DNA of 64,000 nucleotides, taken from CAIWHR01 sp963734085. Its GTDB lineage: Bacteria; Pseudomonadota; Gammaproteobacteria; Burkholderiales; Casimicrobiaceae. This document shows, in pieces, positions 42,292 to 50,929 of the stretch (positions within the stretch are counted from its first letter, which is position 1; every line of letters begins with the position of its first letter). Made by a program: the position numbers and the translations under genes. The DNA lies in the NCBI GenBank assembly GCA_963734085.1, contig CAVTFT010000021.1, forward strand, positions 62,001 to 126,000, given 5' to 3'. The notes below the pieces were generated by a model. The model did no database searches and had not been told where the DNA came from. It saw only the letters and a program-made list of their open reading frames with translations.

Positions 42292-43269
42292 TTATGGACG
42301 ATCGAGCCCGGCCGGCGGCCAGTTCTCGAGCTTCATCCCGAGCGAGAGGCCGCGCGAGGCCAGGACTTCCTTGATCTCGTTTAACGACTTGCGGCCGAGG
42401 TTCGGCGTCTTCAGCAGCTCGGTTTCGGTCCGCTGGATCAGGTCGCCGATGTAATAGATGTTCTCGGCTTTGAGGCAGTTGGCCGAGCGAACGGTGAGCT
42501 CGAGATCGTCGACCGGGCGAAGCAGGACCGGGTCGACCTGCGGCGACGCGCGCTCCGCAGCCGCCACTTCGGTCCCCTGCAGGTCGGCGAACACCGAAAG
42601 CTGCTCGACCAGCACCGACGCGGCGTAGCGCACTGCCTGTTCCGGCTCGACGACGCCGTTGGTCTCGATGTCGAGCACGAGCTTGTCCAGGTCCGTGCGC
42701 TGTTCGACGCGCGCCGACTCGACGGCGTAGCTCACGCGGCGCACGGGCGAGAACGATGCGTCGAGCAGGATGCTGCCGATCGTGCGGCCGCCCTCCGGCT
42801 TGATGCGCGCGGTCGCCGGCTGATAGCCACGGCCCTTCTCGACCTTGATCTCCATCTCGATCTTGCCGCCGGCCGTGAGGTGGGCGATCAGGTGCTCGGG
42901 ATTGATGATCTCGACGTCGTGGTTGGGCTCGATGTCGGCAGCCGTGACCGCGCCCTCGCCCGATTTCGAGAGCTTGAGCAGAACGTGGTCGCGGTTGTGC
43001 AGCTTCAGCACGACACCCTTCAGGTTGAGGAGGATGTCGACGACGTCCTCCTGCACGCCGTCGAGTGCAGAGTACTCGTGCAGCACGCCGGTGATCCTGA
43101 CCTCGGTGGGGGCGTAGCCCGGCATCGACGACAACAGCACGCGCCGCAGCGCGTTGCCGAGCGTGTGGCCGTAGCCGCGCTCGAACGGCTCCATCACCAC
43201 CTTGGCGTGGAAGGGCGACGTCGACTGCACGTCGATGATGCGGGGCTTCAGTAGGACGTTGCTTTGCAT
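42292..43269 (-). CDS. rpoA: DNA-directed RNA polymerase subunit alpha
   Basis: A 325-residue subunit whose N-terminal domain (about 1-230; GYGHTLGNALRRVLLSSMPG) dimerises to start polymerase assembly and whose C-terminal domain (about 245-320; CLKAENIYYIGDLIQ, LGRKSLNEIKEVLASRGL) contacts UP elements and activators. It follows rpsD by 73 bases in the alpha operon. Confidence 0.98.
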   Translation of the reverse strand: MQSNVLLKPRIIDVQSTSPFHAKVVMEPFERGYGHTLGNALRRVLLSSMPGYAPTEVRITGVLHEYSALDGVQEDVVDILLNLKGVVLKLHNRDHVLLKLSKSGEGAVTAADIEPNHDVEIINPEHLIAHLTAGGKIEMEIKVEKGRGYQPATARIKPEGGRTIGSILLDASFSPVRRVSYAVESARVEQRTDLDKLVLDIETNGVVEPEQAVRYAASVLVEQLSVFADLQGTEVAAAERASPQVDPVLLRPVDDLELTVRSANCLKAENIYYIGDLIQRTETELLKTPNLGRKSLNEIKEVLASRGLSLGMKLENWPPAGLDRP

Positions 43270-43342
43270 GCGCAGCCTTTAGACGGGATACGGAACCCGA
43301 CAGATACAGAGTGTCGGTCGCAGGTTCATTCGCGACCGACGG

Positions 43343-43966
43343 CTACTTCGAATACAGTTCGACCACCAGGCTCTCGTTGATGTCCTGCCCGAATTCCGCG
43401 CGGTCGGGCGCGCCCTTGAAGACGCCGGAGGCCTTTTTGACGTCGACCTCGACCCACGACGGGAAGCCGACCTTCTCGGCCAGCTCGAGCGACGCCGTGA
43501 TCCGCAGCTGGCCCTTGGCCTTCTCGGTGGCGGCGACGACGTCGCCTCCCTTGACCAGCGCCGACGGAATGTTGAGGACCTTGCCATTGACGGTGATCGA
43601 GCCGTGTCCGACCAGTTGACGCGCCTCCGCGCGGGTCGAGCCCAGGCCCATCCGGTAGACGACGTTGTCGAGCCGCGATTCCAGCAGCTGGAGCAGGTTC
43701 GTGCCGGTCGAGCCCTTGCCCTTGGCCGCCGCCTGGAAGTAACGACGGAACTGGCGCTCGAGAATGCCGTAGGTCCGGCGCAGCTTCTGCTTCTCGCGGA
43801 GCTGGTTGCCGAAATCCGACTGGCGCATGCCGGACTTCACGCCGTGTTGTCCCGGCTTGGTCTCGAGCTTGCACTTGGAGTCGAGCGATCGACGCGCACT
43901 TTTCAGGAAAAGGTCGGTGCCTTCCCGTCGCGCCAGCTTGCATTTGGGTCCGGTGTATCGAGCCAC
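43343..43966 (-). CDS. rpsD: 30S ribosomal protein S4
   Basis: A 207-residue primary 16S rRNA-binding protein with an S4 RNA-binding domain (SRLDNVVYRMGLGSTRAEAR). The N terminus ARYTGPKCKLARREGTDL is typical of the proteobacterial, zinc-free form with one cysteine. In E. coli S4 represses its operon; no such site was mapped here. It lies 67 bases after rpsK. Confidence 0.98.
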   Translation of the reverse strand: MARYTGPKCKLARREGTDLFLKSARRSLDSKCKLETKPGQHGVKSGMRQSDFGNQLREKQKLRRTYGILERQFRRYFQAAAKGKGSTGTNLLQLLESRLDNVVYRMGLGSTRAEARQLVGHGSITVNGKVLNIPSALVKGGDVVAATEKAKGQLRITASLELAEKVGFPSWVEVDVKKASGVFKGAPDRAEFGQDINESLVVELYSK

Positions 43967-44033
43967 GTTAGCTATCCTAAGAGTTTCATCTTTTCGGTCG
44001 ACATCGCCCTTCGGGTCGACCGAATTTTCCAGG

Positions 44034-44441
44034 TTATATACGGCGTCTCTTCGGCGGCCGGCACCCGTTGTGCGGAATCGGCGTCACGTCCGAAATGCTG
44101 CTGATCTTGATGCCGAGCGCGTTCAGCGCGCGCACCGCCGATTCGCGACCCGGGCCGGGGCCCTTGATCCGCACTTCGAGGTTCTTCACGCCGCACTCCA
44201 CGGCGACCCGGCCGGCGCGCTCGGCCGCGACCTGCGCCGCGAATGGCGTCGACTTCCGCGAGCCCTTGAAGCCGGCGCCGCCGGAGGTCGCCCACGACAG
44301 CGCGTTGCCCTGGCGGTCGGTGATCGTGATGATCGTGTTGTTGAACGACGCGTGGATGTGCGCGATGCCTTCCGCGACGTTCTTCTTGACCTTCTTCCGC
44401 GCGCGCGTGCCGGTCTTGGGGTTCTGCGGTGCTGTTGCCAT
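44034..44441 (-). CDS. rpsK: 30S ribosomal protein S11
   Basis: A 135-residue platform protein. GIAHIHASFNNTIITITD and GGAGFKGSRKSTPFAAQ are signature segments, and the basic end NGCRPPKRRRI is conserved. The Lys-rich N-terminal tail is variable. It follows rpsM by 21 bases. Confidence 0.98.
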   Translation of the reverse strand: MATAPQNPKTGTRARKKVKKNVAEGIAHIHASFNNTIITITDRQGNALSWATSGGAGFKGSRKSTPFAAQVAAERAGRVAVECGVKNLEVRIKGPGPGRESAVRALNALGIKISSISDVTPIPHNGCRPPKRRRI

Positions 44442-44462
44442 GCGTCTCTCGTCCTTAAGCCG

Positions 44463-44858
44463 TTACTTGCCGGCCGGCTTCGCCGCCGCCGGTTTGCTGC
44501 TGATGCCCGCCCGCGACTTCTTCGGGCCCTTGCGCGTGCGCGCGTTCGTGCGCGTGCGCTGCCCGCGTACCGGCAGGCCCCGGCGATGCCGAACGCCGCG
44601 GTAGCAGCCGAGGTCCATCAGCCGCTTGATGCTCATCGTCACCTCGCGGCGCAGGTCGCCCTCGACCGTGAACTTCTGCACCTGCTCACGCAGCTTGTCC
44701 ATGTCGGCGTCGGAGAGGTCCTTGACCTTCGTCTGGGGCTTGATGCCAGCCGCGGCGCAGATCGCCTGGGCGCGCGGACGGCCGATGCCGTAGATCGCCG
44801 TCAGCGCGATCTCCGCGTGCTGGTGGTTCGGAATGTTGACGCCTGCAATACGGGCCAT
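44463..44858 (-). CDS. rpsM: 30S ribosomal protein S13
   Basis: A 131-residue head protein that touches the P-site tRNA and the 50S bridge. ARIAGVNIPNHQHAEIALTA and the C-terminal RHRRGLPVRGQRTRTNARTR are signatures. The last residues (AGISSKPAAAKPAGK) are a lineage-specific tail. It follows rpmJ by 28 bases. Confidence 0.98.
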   Translation of the reverse strand: MARIAGVNIPNHQHAEIALTAIYGIGRPRAQAICAAAGIKPQTKVKDLSDADMDKLREQVQKFTVEGDLRREVTMSIKRLMDLGCYRGVRHRRGLPVRGQRTRTNARTRKGPKKSRAGISSKPAAAKPAGK

Positions 44859-44886
44859 GTCTCTTAACCTGTCGAAATCGAGTTCG

Positions 44887-45000
44887 TTAGCCTTGCCGCT
44901 GCTTGTGGCGCGGATCCGTGCATATGACGCGCACGACGCCGTTGCGCCGGATGATCTTGCAGTTGCGGCAGATTTTCTTCACTGAAGCCAGTACTTTCAT
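44887..45000 (-). CDS. rpmJ: 50S ribosomal protein L36
   Basis: A 37-residue protein found by its position between infA and rpsM: MKVLASVKKICRNCKIIRR, then NGVVRVICTDPRHKQRQG. The Cys-x2-Cys, Cys and His residues of the zinc-binding form are all present. It starts 12 bases after the infA stop. Confidence 0.97.
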   Translation of the reverse strand: MKVLASVKKICRNCKIIRRNGVVRVICTDPRHKQRQG

Positions 45001-45012
45001 CGCTCGTCTCCG

Positions 45013-45231
45013 TCACTTCGCGCGGAAGATGATCCGCGCCCGGGTGAGGTCGTACGGCGTCAGGTCCACCGTCACCTTGTCGCCCGGCAAAATCTTGATG
45101 TAGTGCATCCGCATCTTTCCGGAGATGTGGCCCAGGACGACGTGGCCGTTCTCCAGCTTCACCCGGAACGTCGCATTGGGCAGCGTCTCCAGGATCTCTC
45201 CCTGCATCTGTATCGTGTCTTCCTTTGCCAT
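45013..45231 (-). CDS. infA: Translation initiation factor IF-1
   Basis: A 72-residue S1/OB-fold factor that blocks the A site during initiation: MAKEDTIQMQGEILETLPN, VLGHISGKMRMHYIKILPGD. The length is exactly that of E. coli IF-1. Its ATG shares one base with the secY stop (TGATG). The same frame is open far upstream through secY, which is a shadow. Confidence 0.97.
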   Translation of the reverse strand: MAKEDTIQMQGEILETLPNATFRVKLENGHVVLGHISGKMRMHYIKILPGDKVTVDLTPYDLTRARIIFRAK

Positions 45232-46553
45232 CAACGCGTGGGCAGCCCACCCTTGAAATTCGCCTTCTTCAGCAGGCTCTCGTACTGCTGCGACATCATG
45301 TACGCCTGCACCTGCGTCATGAAGTCCATCGTCACGACCACGATGATCAGCAGCGAGGTCCCGCCGAAATAGAACGGCACGTTCTTCCACGCGATGAGGA
45401 AGTTCGGAACGAAGCACACCACCACCAGGTAGAGCGAGCCGATGAGCGTGAGGCGAAGCGTGATCTTCTCGATGTACCGGGCCGTCTGCTCGCCCGGTCG
45501 GTAGCCCGGAATGAACGCGCCGCTCTTCTTCAGGTTCTCGGCGGTCTCCTTCGGGTTGTACTGGAGCGCCGTGTAGAAGAAGCAGAAGAAGATGATCGCG
45601 CTCGCATACAGGATCTCGTGGATCGGCTGGCCGGGCCCAAGCGTCGCGGCCAGGTCGCGCAGCCAGATCATCTGGTCGCCCTGGCCGAACCACGACGCCA
45701 CCGTCGCCGGGAACAGGATGATCGACGAGGCGAAGATGGGCGGGATCACGCCGGCCATGTTGAGCTTCAACGGCAGGTGCGAGCTCTGGCCCTGATAGAC
45801 CTTGTTGCCGACCTGGCGCTTCGCGTAATTGACGAGGATCTTGCGCAGCGCGCGCTCGACGAACACGACGAACGCCGTGACGATGACGACGAGGATCGCG
45901 ATGCCCAGCACGAGCGGAATCGAGTACGCGCCGGTCCGCGCCTGCTCGAGCGTCTGGCCGATCGCGCGCGGCAGGCCCGCCGCAATCCCGGCGAAAATGA
46001 TGAGCGAGATGCCGTTGCCCAGGCCGCGTTCGGTGATCTGCTCGCCCAGCCACATGAGGAACATCGTCCCCGTGACGAGCGTGATCGCCGTGATGATCCG
46101 GAACGAGAAGCCCGGCGCGAGCACGAGCCCCTGCTGCGCCTCGAGCGCGATCGAAATGCCGAGCGCCTGGAAGAAGGCGAGACCAAGCGTTGCGTACCGC
46201 GTGTATTGCGTGATCTTGCGCCGCCCGGATTCGCCTTCCTTCTTGAGCGCTTCCAGCGTCGGGACGACCACCGTGCACAACTGCATGATGATCGACGCCG
46301 AGATGTACGGCATGATGCCGAGCGCGAGGATCGAGAAGCGTTGCAGCGCGCCACCGGAAAATACGTTGAACAGGCCGAGGATGCCGCCCTGCTGCTGGCG
46401 GAACAGCTCGTCCAGCACGGACGCGTTGATCCCCGGCACCGGGATGTGCGTCCCGACCCGGTAAACAACGAGCGCGCCCAGCAGGAACCACAGCCGCCGC
46501 TTCAAGTCGGCGTACTTGGATCCTGATTTCAAGGCCGGGTTGCTGTAGGCCAA
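45231..46553 (-). CDS. secY: Protein translocase subunit SecY
   Basis: A 440-residue channel of the Sec translocon with ten membrane helices. The N-terminal LKRRLWFLLGALVVYRVGTHIPVPG, the plug region after INASVLDEL, and YTALQYNPKETAENLKKSGAFIPG (given here in pieces) are conserved. It lies in the usual place between rplO and infA at the end of the spc operon, 39 bases after rplO. Confidence 0.98.
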   Translation of the reverse strand: MAYSNPALKSGSKYADLKRRLWFLLGALVVYRVGTHIPVPGINASVLDELFRQQQGGILGLFNVFSGGALQRFSILALGIMPYISASIIMQLCTVVVPTLEALKKEGESGRRKITQYTRYATLGLAFFQALGISIALEAQQGLVLAPGFSFRIITAITLVTGTMFLMWLGEQITERGLGNGISLIIFAGIAAGLPRAIGQTLEQARTGAYSIPLVLGIAILVVIVTAFVVFVERALRKILVNYAKRQVGNKVYQGQSSHLPLKLNMAGVIPPIFASSIILFPATVASWFGQGDQMIWLRDLAATLGPGQPIHEILYASAIIFFCFFYTALQYNPKETAENLKKSGAFIPGYRPGEQTARYIEKITLRLTLIGSLYLVVVCFVPNFLIAWKNVPFYFGGTSLLIIVVVTMDFMTQVQAYMMSQQYESLLKKANFKGGLPTR

Positions 46554-46592
46554 CGCTGTCGTCCTTTCAAGTCGATGCGCCGCGTCGCGCGA

Positions 46593-47024
46593 TTAGGCGA
46601 CGCTGCCGCCGGCGGCTTCGATCGCCGCCCTGGCGCCCTTGGTCGCGGCGATGCCCGAGAGCTTCACCGCTTTCTTCAATTCGCCAGCCTTGATGACCTT
46701 CGCCGTCTTGGCGCGCGCCGGCACGAGACCCGCCGCACGCAGCGCGAGGAGGTCGATCTCCGTCACCGGCAGCTTCGCGAGATCGGAAAGCCGAATCTCC
46801 GCCGTGTCATACCGGGTGGTCGAAATGAACCCCCGTTTGGGCAGCCGGCGCTGCAACGGCATCTGGCCGCCTTCGAAGCCGACCTTGTGGAAGCCGCCCG
46901 AGCGCGATTTCTGGCCCTTGTTGCCGCGGCCCGCAGTCTTGCCGAGGCCCGAGCTGCTGCCGCGCCCGACGCGACGCCGCGCCTTCTTCGACCCGGCGGC
47001 GGGCTTGATCGTGTTCAACCGCAT
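46593..47024 (-). CDS. rplO: 50S ribosomal protein L15
   Basis: A 143-residue protein: MRLNTIKPAAGSKKARRRVG, then GRGSSSGLGKTAGRGNKGQ and GFEGGQMPLQRRLPKRGF. ATG 47024 begins the conserved N terminus; the frame continues upstream as a shadow of rpmD. It follows rpmD by 11 bases. Confidence 0.98.
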   Translation of the reverse strand: MRLNTIKPAAGSKKARRRVGRGSSSGLGKTAGRGNKGQKSRSGGFHKVGFEGGQMPLQRRLPKRGFISTTRYDTAEIRLSDLAKLPVTEIDLLALRAAGLVPARAKTAKVIKAGELKKAVKLSGIAATKGARAAIEAAGGSVA

Positions 47025-47035
47025 GGCGGCTCCCG

Positions 47036-47230
47036 TTATGCCTTCGCTTCGGCGACCTTGAGCAGGTAGCCGACCTTGTTGATCATCCCGCGCGTTGCCG
47101 GCGTGTCGACGACATCGACGGCGTGGTTCGTCCACTTGAGCCCGAGGCCGCGTACCGTATCGCGGTGGTCCTGCTTGCAACTATTGGTGCTCTTGACCAA
47201 CGTCACACGGATCATCTTCGGCGCGGCCAT
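47036..47230 (-). CDS. rpmD: 50S ribosomal protein L30
   Basis: A 64-residue protein with the L30 core IRVTLVKSTNSCKQDHRDTV and RGLGLKWTNHAVDVVDTPA. It starts three bases after the rpsE stop and is followed by rplO. Confidence 0.97.
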   Translation of the reverse strand: MAAPKMIRVTLVKSTNSCKQDHRDTVRGLGLKWTNHAVDVVDTPATRGMINKVGYLLKVAEAKA

Positions 47231-47233
47231 GGG

Positions 47234-47758
47234 TCAGGCCTCGGTCAGCTGTTCGACCGTCATCCCGCGCTTGGCGGCGATCTCGGCCGGCGAATTCAGG
47301 TTCTCGAGCGCGTTCAACGTCGCGCGCACGAGGTTGTACGGGTTGGTCGACCCATGGCACTTGGCGAGCACATTGGTCACGCCGACCACTTCGCAGACCG
47401 CGCGCATCGGGCCACCGGCGATGACGCCCGTGCCTTCCGCCGCAGGCTGCATGAAGACCTTCGTCGCGCCATGACGCCCTTCGACCGCATGGTGCACGGT
47501 GCCTTTCTTCAGGTTGACCTTGATCATCCGGCGGCGTGCCTCGTCCATCGCCTTCTGGACGGCGACCGGCACCTCCTTCGCCTTGCCCTTGCCCATTCCG
47601 ACGCGACCGTTGCCGTCGCCGACGACCGTCAGCGCTGCGAACGCGAGGATCCGCCCGCCCTTCACCACCTTGGTGACACGGTTGATCGCGATCATCTTCT
47701 CTTTCAGGCCGTCGCCGCGCTCGTCCTGCTGCTGCTGCCGTTGCTGCATTCTTGCCAT
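47234..47758 (-). CDS. rpsE: 30S ribosomal protein S5
   Basis: A 174-residue fidelity protein with a double-stranded-RNA-binding-like N-terminal half (KMIAINRVTKVVKGGRIL, VGDGNGRVGMGKGKAKEVP) and the C-terminal GTGVIAGGPMRAVCEVVG. The first residues are Gln-rich (QQRQQQQDERG). It follows rplR by 28 bases. Confidence 0.98.
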   Translation of the reverse strand: MARMQQRQQQQDERGDGLKEKMIAINRVTKVVKGGRILAFAALTVVGDGNGRVGMGKGKAKEVPVAVQKAMDEARRRMIKVNLKKGTVHHAVEGRHGATKVFMQPAAEGTGVIAGGPMRAVCEVVGVTNVLAKCHGSTNPYNLVRATLNALENLNSPAEIAAKRGMTVEQLTEA

Positions 47759-47786
47759 GTCGGACCCTTGTGGTATGTCGTCGCCG

Positions 47787-48140
47787 CTAGAACTTGAGGC
47801 CGCTCTCGCGTGCCGCGTTCGCCAACGCCTGCACGCGGCCGTGATAACGGTAGCCGGAACGATCGAACGCGACCGTTTCGATGCCGGCCGCTTTCGCGCG
47901 CTCGGCGATTCGCTTGCCGACGACCGCCGCGGCAGCCTTGTTGCCGCCGTTCTTCAAGTCCTTGCGTACCTCGGCTTCGAGCGTCGACGCGCTCGCGAGA
48001 ACACGGTCCCCGGCCGGCGCCACGATCTGCGCATAGATATGGCAGTTCGAGCGGCTGACGACGAGACGCGTCGCGACTTGCAGCGCGATGCGCACTCGCG
48101 TCTTGCGCGCGCGGCGGAGTCGGGCTTCCTTCTTGTTCAT
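47787..48140 (-). CDS. rplR: 50S ribosomal protein L18
   Basis: A 117-residue 5S rRNA-binding protein: MNKKEARLRRARKTRVRI, RLVVSRSNCHIYAQIV and FDRSGYRYHGRVQALANAAR are signatures. It follows rplF by 23 bases. Confidence 0.98.
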   Translation of the reverse strand: MNKKEARLRRARKTRVRIALQVATRLVVSRSNCHIYAQIVAPAGDRVLASASTLEAEVRKDLKNGGNKAAAAVVGKRIAERAKAAGIETVAFDRSGYRYHGRVQALANAARESGLKF

Positions 48141-48163
48141 CGAATACCTCTAATTGACCGGGC

Positions 48164-48691
48164 TTACTTCTTTTTCGTCTCTTTGATCACTACGCGTTCG
48201 TCGACGTAGCGCACGCCCTTGCCCTTGTATGGCTCCGGCGGACGGTACGCGCGGATCTCGGCCGCGACCTGGCCGACCTGCTGCTTGTCGATCCCCTTGA
48301 CGATGATCTCGGTCTGCACCGGCGTTTCGACCTTGACACCCTTCGGCATCGCATGGACAACCGGGTGCGAGAACCCGAGCGAGAGGTTGATCTTGTCGCC
48401 GGCAGCCTGGGCGCGAAAGCCCACGCCGACGAGCGTCAGCTTCTTCTCGAACCCCGCGGTGACGCCCTTGACCATGTTCGCGACCAGCGCGCGCAGCGTG
48501 CCGTGCATCGGCTTGGCGGCGTCGTTGGCCGCCTTGCAGACGAGCGTGTCGCCGTTCTTCTCGATCGAAAGCTCGCTGCCATACGTGCGGGTGAGCGAGC
48601 CCAGCGGCCCCTTGACCGTGATCGCGCCGGGCGCGAGCGTCACCTCGACCTTGGCCGGGAGCGGAATGGGATGGTTGCCAATGCGCGACAT
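48164..48691 (-). CDS. rplF: 50S ribosomal protein L6
   Basis: A 175-residue protein of two similar domains near the factor-binding site: MSRIGNHPIPLPAKVEV, LVGVGFRAQ, and the C-terminal RPPEPYKGKGVRYVDE. It follows rpsH by 22 bases. Confidence 0.98.
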   Translation of the reverse strand: MSRIGNHPIPLPAKVEVTLAPGAITVKGPLGSLTRTYGSELSIEKNGDTLVCKAANDAAKPMHGTLRALVANMVKGVTAGFEKKLTLVGVGFRAQAAGDKINLSLGFSHPVVHAMPKGVKVETPVQTEIIVKGIDKQQVGQVAAEIRAYRPPEPYKGKGVRYVDERVVIKETKKK

Positions 48692-48713
48692 GTCTGTCTA
48701 TCCCCGTTCTCGA

Positions 48714-49109
48714 TCAGGCGACGATGCAGAGCACTTCACCGCCGACGCCGGTGGCGCGCGCCTTGCGGTCGGTCATCACACCGCGCGACGTCGACACGAT
48801 CGCGATGCCGAGCCCGTTCATCACGCGCGGAATGTCGTCCTTGCTCTTGTAGATCCGCAGGCCCGGCTTCGACACGCGCTCGATCCGCTCGATCACCGGG
48901 CGGCCCGCGTAGTACTTGAGCGCGATCTCGAGCACGGGCTTCACTTCTTCCCCGGAGACCTTGAAGCCGTCGATGTAGCCCTCGTCCTTCAATACCTTGG
49001 CGATGGCCAGCTTGACCTTGGACGACGGCATCGCGACGACGGTCTGCTCGACCATCTGCGCGTTGCGGATGCGCGTCAGCATGTCGGCGATCGGATCAGT
49101 CATGCTCAT
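48714..49109 (-). CDS. rpsH: 30S ribosomal protein S8
   Basis: A 131-residue protein that binds helix 21 of 16S rRNA: TDPIADMLTRIRNAQMVEQ and the C-terminal STSRGVMTDRKARATGVGGE. In E. coli it represses the spc operon. ATGs at 49109 and 49103 are both possible. It follows rpsN by 26 bases. Confidence 0.97.
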   Translation of the reverse strand: MSMTDPIADMLTRIRNAQMVEQTVVAMPSSKVKLAIAKVLKDEGYIDGFKVSGEEVKPVLEIALKYYAGRPVIERIERVSKPGLRIYKSKDDIPRVMNGLGIAIVSTSRGVMTDRKARATGVGGEVLCIVA

Positions 49110-49135
49110 GCTTCACCTCACCTGCACTTGTTCGT

Positions 49136-49441
49136 TTACCAGCTGGCCTTGACGATGCCGGGTACCTCGCCGCGCATCGCGAATTCCCGCAGCTTGTTGC
49201 GGCCGAGGCCGAACTTGCGGAAGTAGCCGCGGGGACGGCCGGTGATCGCGCAGCGGTTGCGCAGGCGCGTCGGGTTCGCGTTGCGCGGCAGCTGCTGCAG
49301 CTTCTGCCGTGCCGCGAAGCGGTCCTCGTCGGACATCTTCGTGTTGTTGACGATCGCGACGAGCGCCTCGCGCCGCTTGGCGAATTTCTTCACCAGCGCA
49401 CGGCGCTTCTCTTCGCGGTTGATGAGCGACAGTTTCGCCAT
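49136..49441 (-). CDS. rpsN: 30S ribosomal protein S14 (zinc-independent form)
   Basis: A 101-residue S14 of the long, zinc-free type (one cysteine in RLRNRCAITGRPRGYFRKFG). It begins MAKLSLINREEKRRALV. It lies seven bases after rplE. Confidence 0.98.
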   Translation of the reverse strand: MAKLSLINREEKRRALVKKFAKRREALVAIVNNTKMSDEDRFAARQKLQQLPRNANPTRLRNRCAITGRPRGYFRKFGLGRNKLREFAMRGEVPGIVKASW

Positions 49442-49448
49442 GATGGCC

Positions 49449-49988
49449 TCAGTTCTTGAACGGGAAACGGAACGCGGCGAGCAGCGCCTTCGCCTCGGCG
49501 TCGGTCTTCGCGCTCGTCGTGATCGTGATGTTCATCCCGCGCAGCGTGTCGATCTTGTCGTACTCGATCTCGGGAAAGATGATCTGTTCCTTGACGCCCA
49601 TGTTGAAGTTGCCGCGGCCGTCGAACGAGCGACCCGACACGCCGCGGAAGTCGCGCACGCGCGGCAGCGCGATCGAGATCAGGCGATCGAGGAACTCGTA
49701 CATCCGCTTCTCACGCAGCGTGACCATGCAGCCGATCGGATAGCCTTCGCGGATCTTGAAGCCGGCGATGGCCTTCTTCGCCTTCGTGATCACGGGCTTC
49801 TGGCCGGAGAGCTTCTGCATGTCGGCGGCGGCGTTCTCGAGCAGCTTCTTGTCGCCGATCGCCTCGCCCACGCCCATGTTGAGGACGATCTTCTCGATCC
49901 GCGGCACCTGCATCACCGACTTGTACCCGAACTGCTTCGTGAGCGCGGGCACCACTTCCTTCCTGTAGATTTCCTTGAGGCGGGCCAT
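49449..49988 (-). CDS. rplE: 50S ribosomal protein L5
   Basis: A 179-residue 5S rRNA-binding protein: MARLKEIYRKEVVPALTKQF, KIVLNMGVGEA, RVRDFRGVSGRSFDGRGN and the end KALLAAFRFPFKN. ATG 49988 has GGGAG seven bases upstream. ATG 49994, overlapping the rplX stop, would add two residues. Confidence 0.97.
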   Translation of the reverse strand: MARLKEIYRKEVVPALTKQFGYKSVMQVPRIEKIVLNMGVGEAIGDKKLLENAAADMQKLSGQKPVITKAKKAIAGFKIREGYPIGCMVTLREKRMYEFLDRLISIALPRVRDFRGVSGRSFDGRGNFNMGVKEQIIFPEIEYDKIDTLRGMNITITTSAKTDAEAKALLAAFRFPFKN

Positions 49989-49990
49989 CG

Positions 49991-50314
49991 TCATCTCCCG
50001 GATCCGCCGACGAGCTCGCCGTTCGACTTGTAGAAGCGCACCTTGCGCCCGTCGGCGAGCATGCGGATGCCGACGCGATCGGGCTTCTGCGTGACCGGAT
50101 TCCAGACGGCGACGTTGGACGCGTGGATCGGCATCTCCTTGTTGACGATGCCGCCCTGCTCGCCCTTCATCGGGTTGGGCCGCTGGTGCTTCTTCACCTG
50201 GTTGATGCCCGACACGAGGACATGTTCGGCGAGCACCCGCGTGACCTCGCCCCGCTTGCCCTTGTCGCGGCCGGCAATCACGACGACGTTGTCGCCCTTC
50301 TTGATCTTGCGCAT
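49991..50314 (-). CDS. rplX: 50S ribosomal protein L24
   Basis: A 107-residue assembly-initiator protein with a KOW motif (KKGDNVVVIAGRDKGKRGEV) and IHASNVAVWNPVTQKPDRVG. It follows rplN by ten bases. Confidence 0.98.
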   Translation of the reverse strand: MRKIKKGDNVVVIAGRDKGKRGEVTRVLAEHVLVSGINQVKKHQRPNPMKGEQGGIVNKEMPIHASNVAVWNPVTQKPDRVGIRMLADGRKVRFYKSNGELVGGSGR

Positions 50315-50324
50315 GTTTGCTCCC

Positions 50325-50693
50325 CTACAGCACTTCCGGCGCCAGCGAGACGATCTTCATGAACCGCTCGGTGCGGAGCTCTCGCGTGACGGGCCCGAAG
50401 ATGCGCGTGCCGATCGGCTCAAGCTTGGGGGTGAGCAGCACGGCGGCGTTGGTGTCGAAACACACCTTCGCGCCGTCGTCACGGCGTACGCCGTGGCGCG
50501 TGCGCACCACGACGGCGCTGTAGATCTCGCCCTTCTTGACGCGACCGCGCGGGGCCGCATCCTTGATGCTGACCTTGATCACGTCGCCGATGTGGGCATA
50601 GCGGCGCTTGGAGCCGCCCAGCACCTTGATACACATGACGCGACGGGCGCCGGTGTTGTCGGCGACGTCCAGCATCGATTGCATCTGGATCAT
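50325..50693 (-). CDS. rplN: 50S ribosomal protein L14
   Basis: A 122-residue protein: MIQMQSMLDVADNTGARRVM, GDVIKVSIKDAAPRG and RIFGPVTRELR. It is the first gene after a 236-base gap that follows rpsQ, so the spc operon may have its own promoter here. Confidence 0.98.
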   Translation of the reverse strand: MIQMQSMLDVADNTGARRVMCIKVLGGSKRRYAHIGDVIKVSIKDAAPRGRVKKGEIYSAVVVRTRHGVRRDDGAKVCFDTNAAVLLTPKLEPIGTRIFGPVTRELRTERFMKIVSLAPEVL

Positions 50694-50876
50694 TGCTGCT
50701 TCTCCAACTTAATCCGCGGCTCATTGGACACTGCGGCCGCTGCCGACTGGCTACCCGCCGATCGGCTGCGGTCGCGGCTTTCTCTTGCCGCGGCCAGTTT
50801 TGGACCCCGTCCGGGGAATTCCCCGCGGCGAAGCCCTTGGGTGTCTCTGGGCAGAGCCGCGGAAGGCGAAACTGGA

Positions 50877-50905
50877 AGTATGACACTCTTTCCTGTTTTC
50901 GGCAA
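50877..50905 (-). promoter_or_regulatory. Candidate internal promoter between rpsQ and rplN
   Basis: On the minus strand TTGCCG (50905-50900), a 17-base spacer and CATACT (50882-50877). It lies at the upstream end of the 236-base rpsQ-rplN gap, leaving a leader of about 180 bases before rplN. The match to consensus is moderate (four of six in each box). The rest of the gap (50694-50876) holds GC-rich stem-forming sequence and no convincing gene. Confidence 0.4.
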
Positions 50906-50929
50906 GCCGAAGCGCTGCAAATCAGGTGC

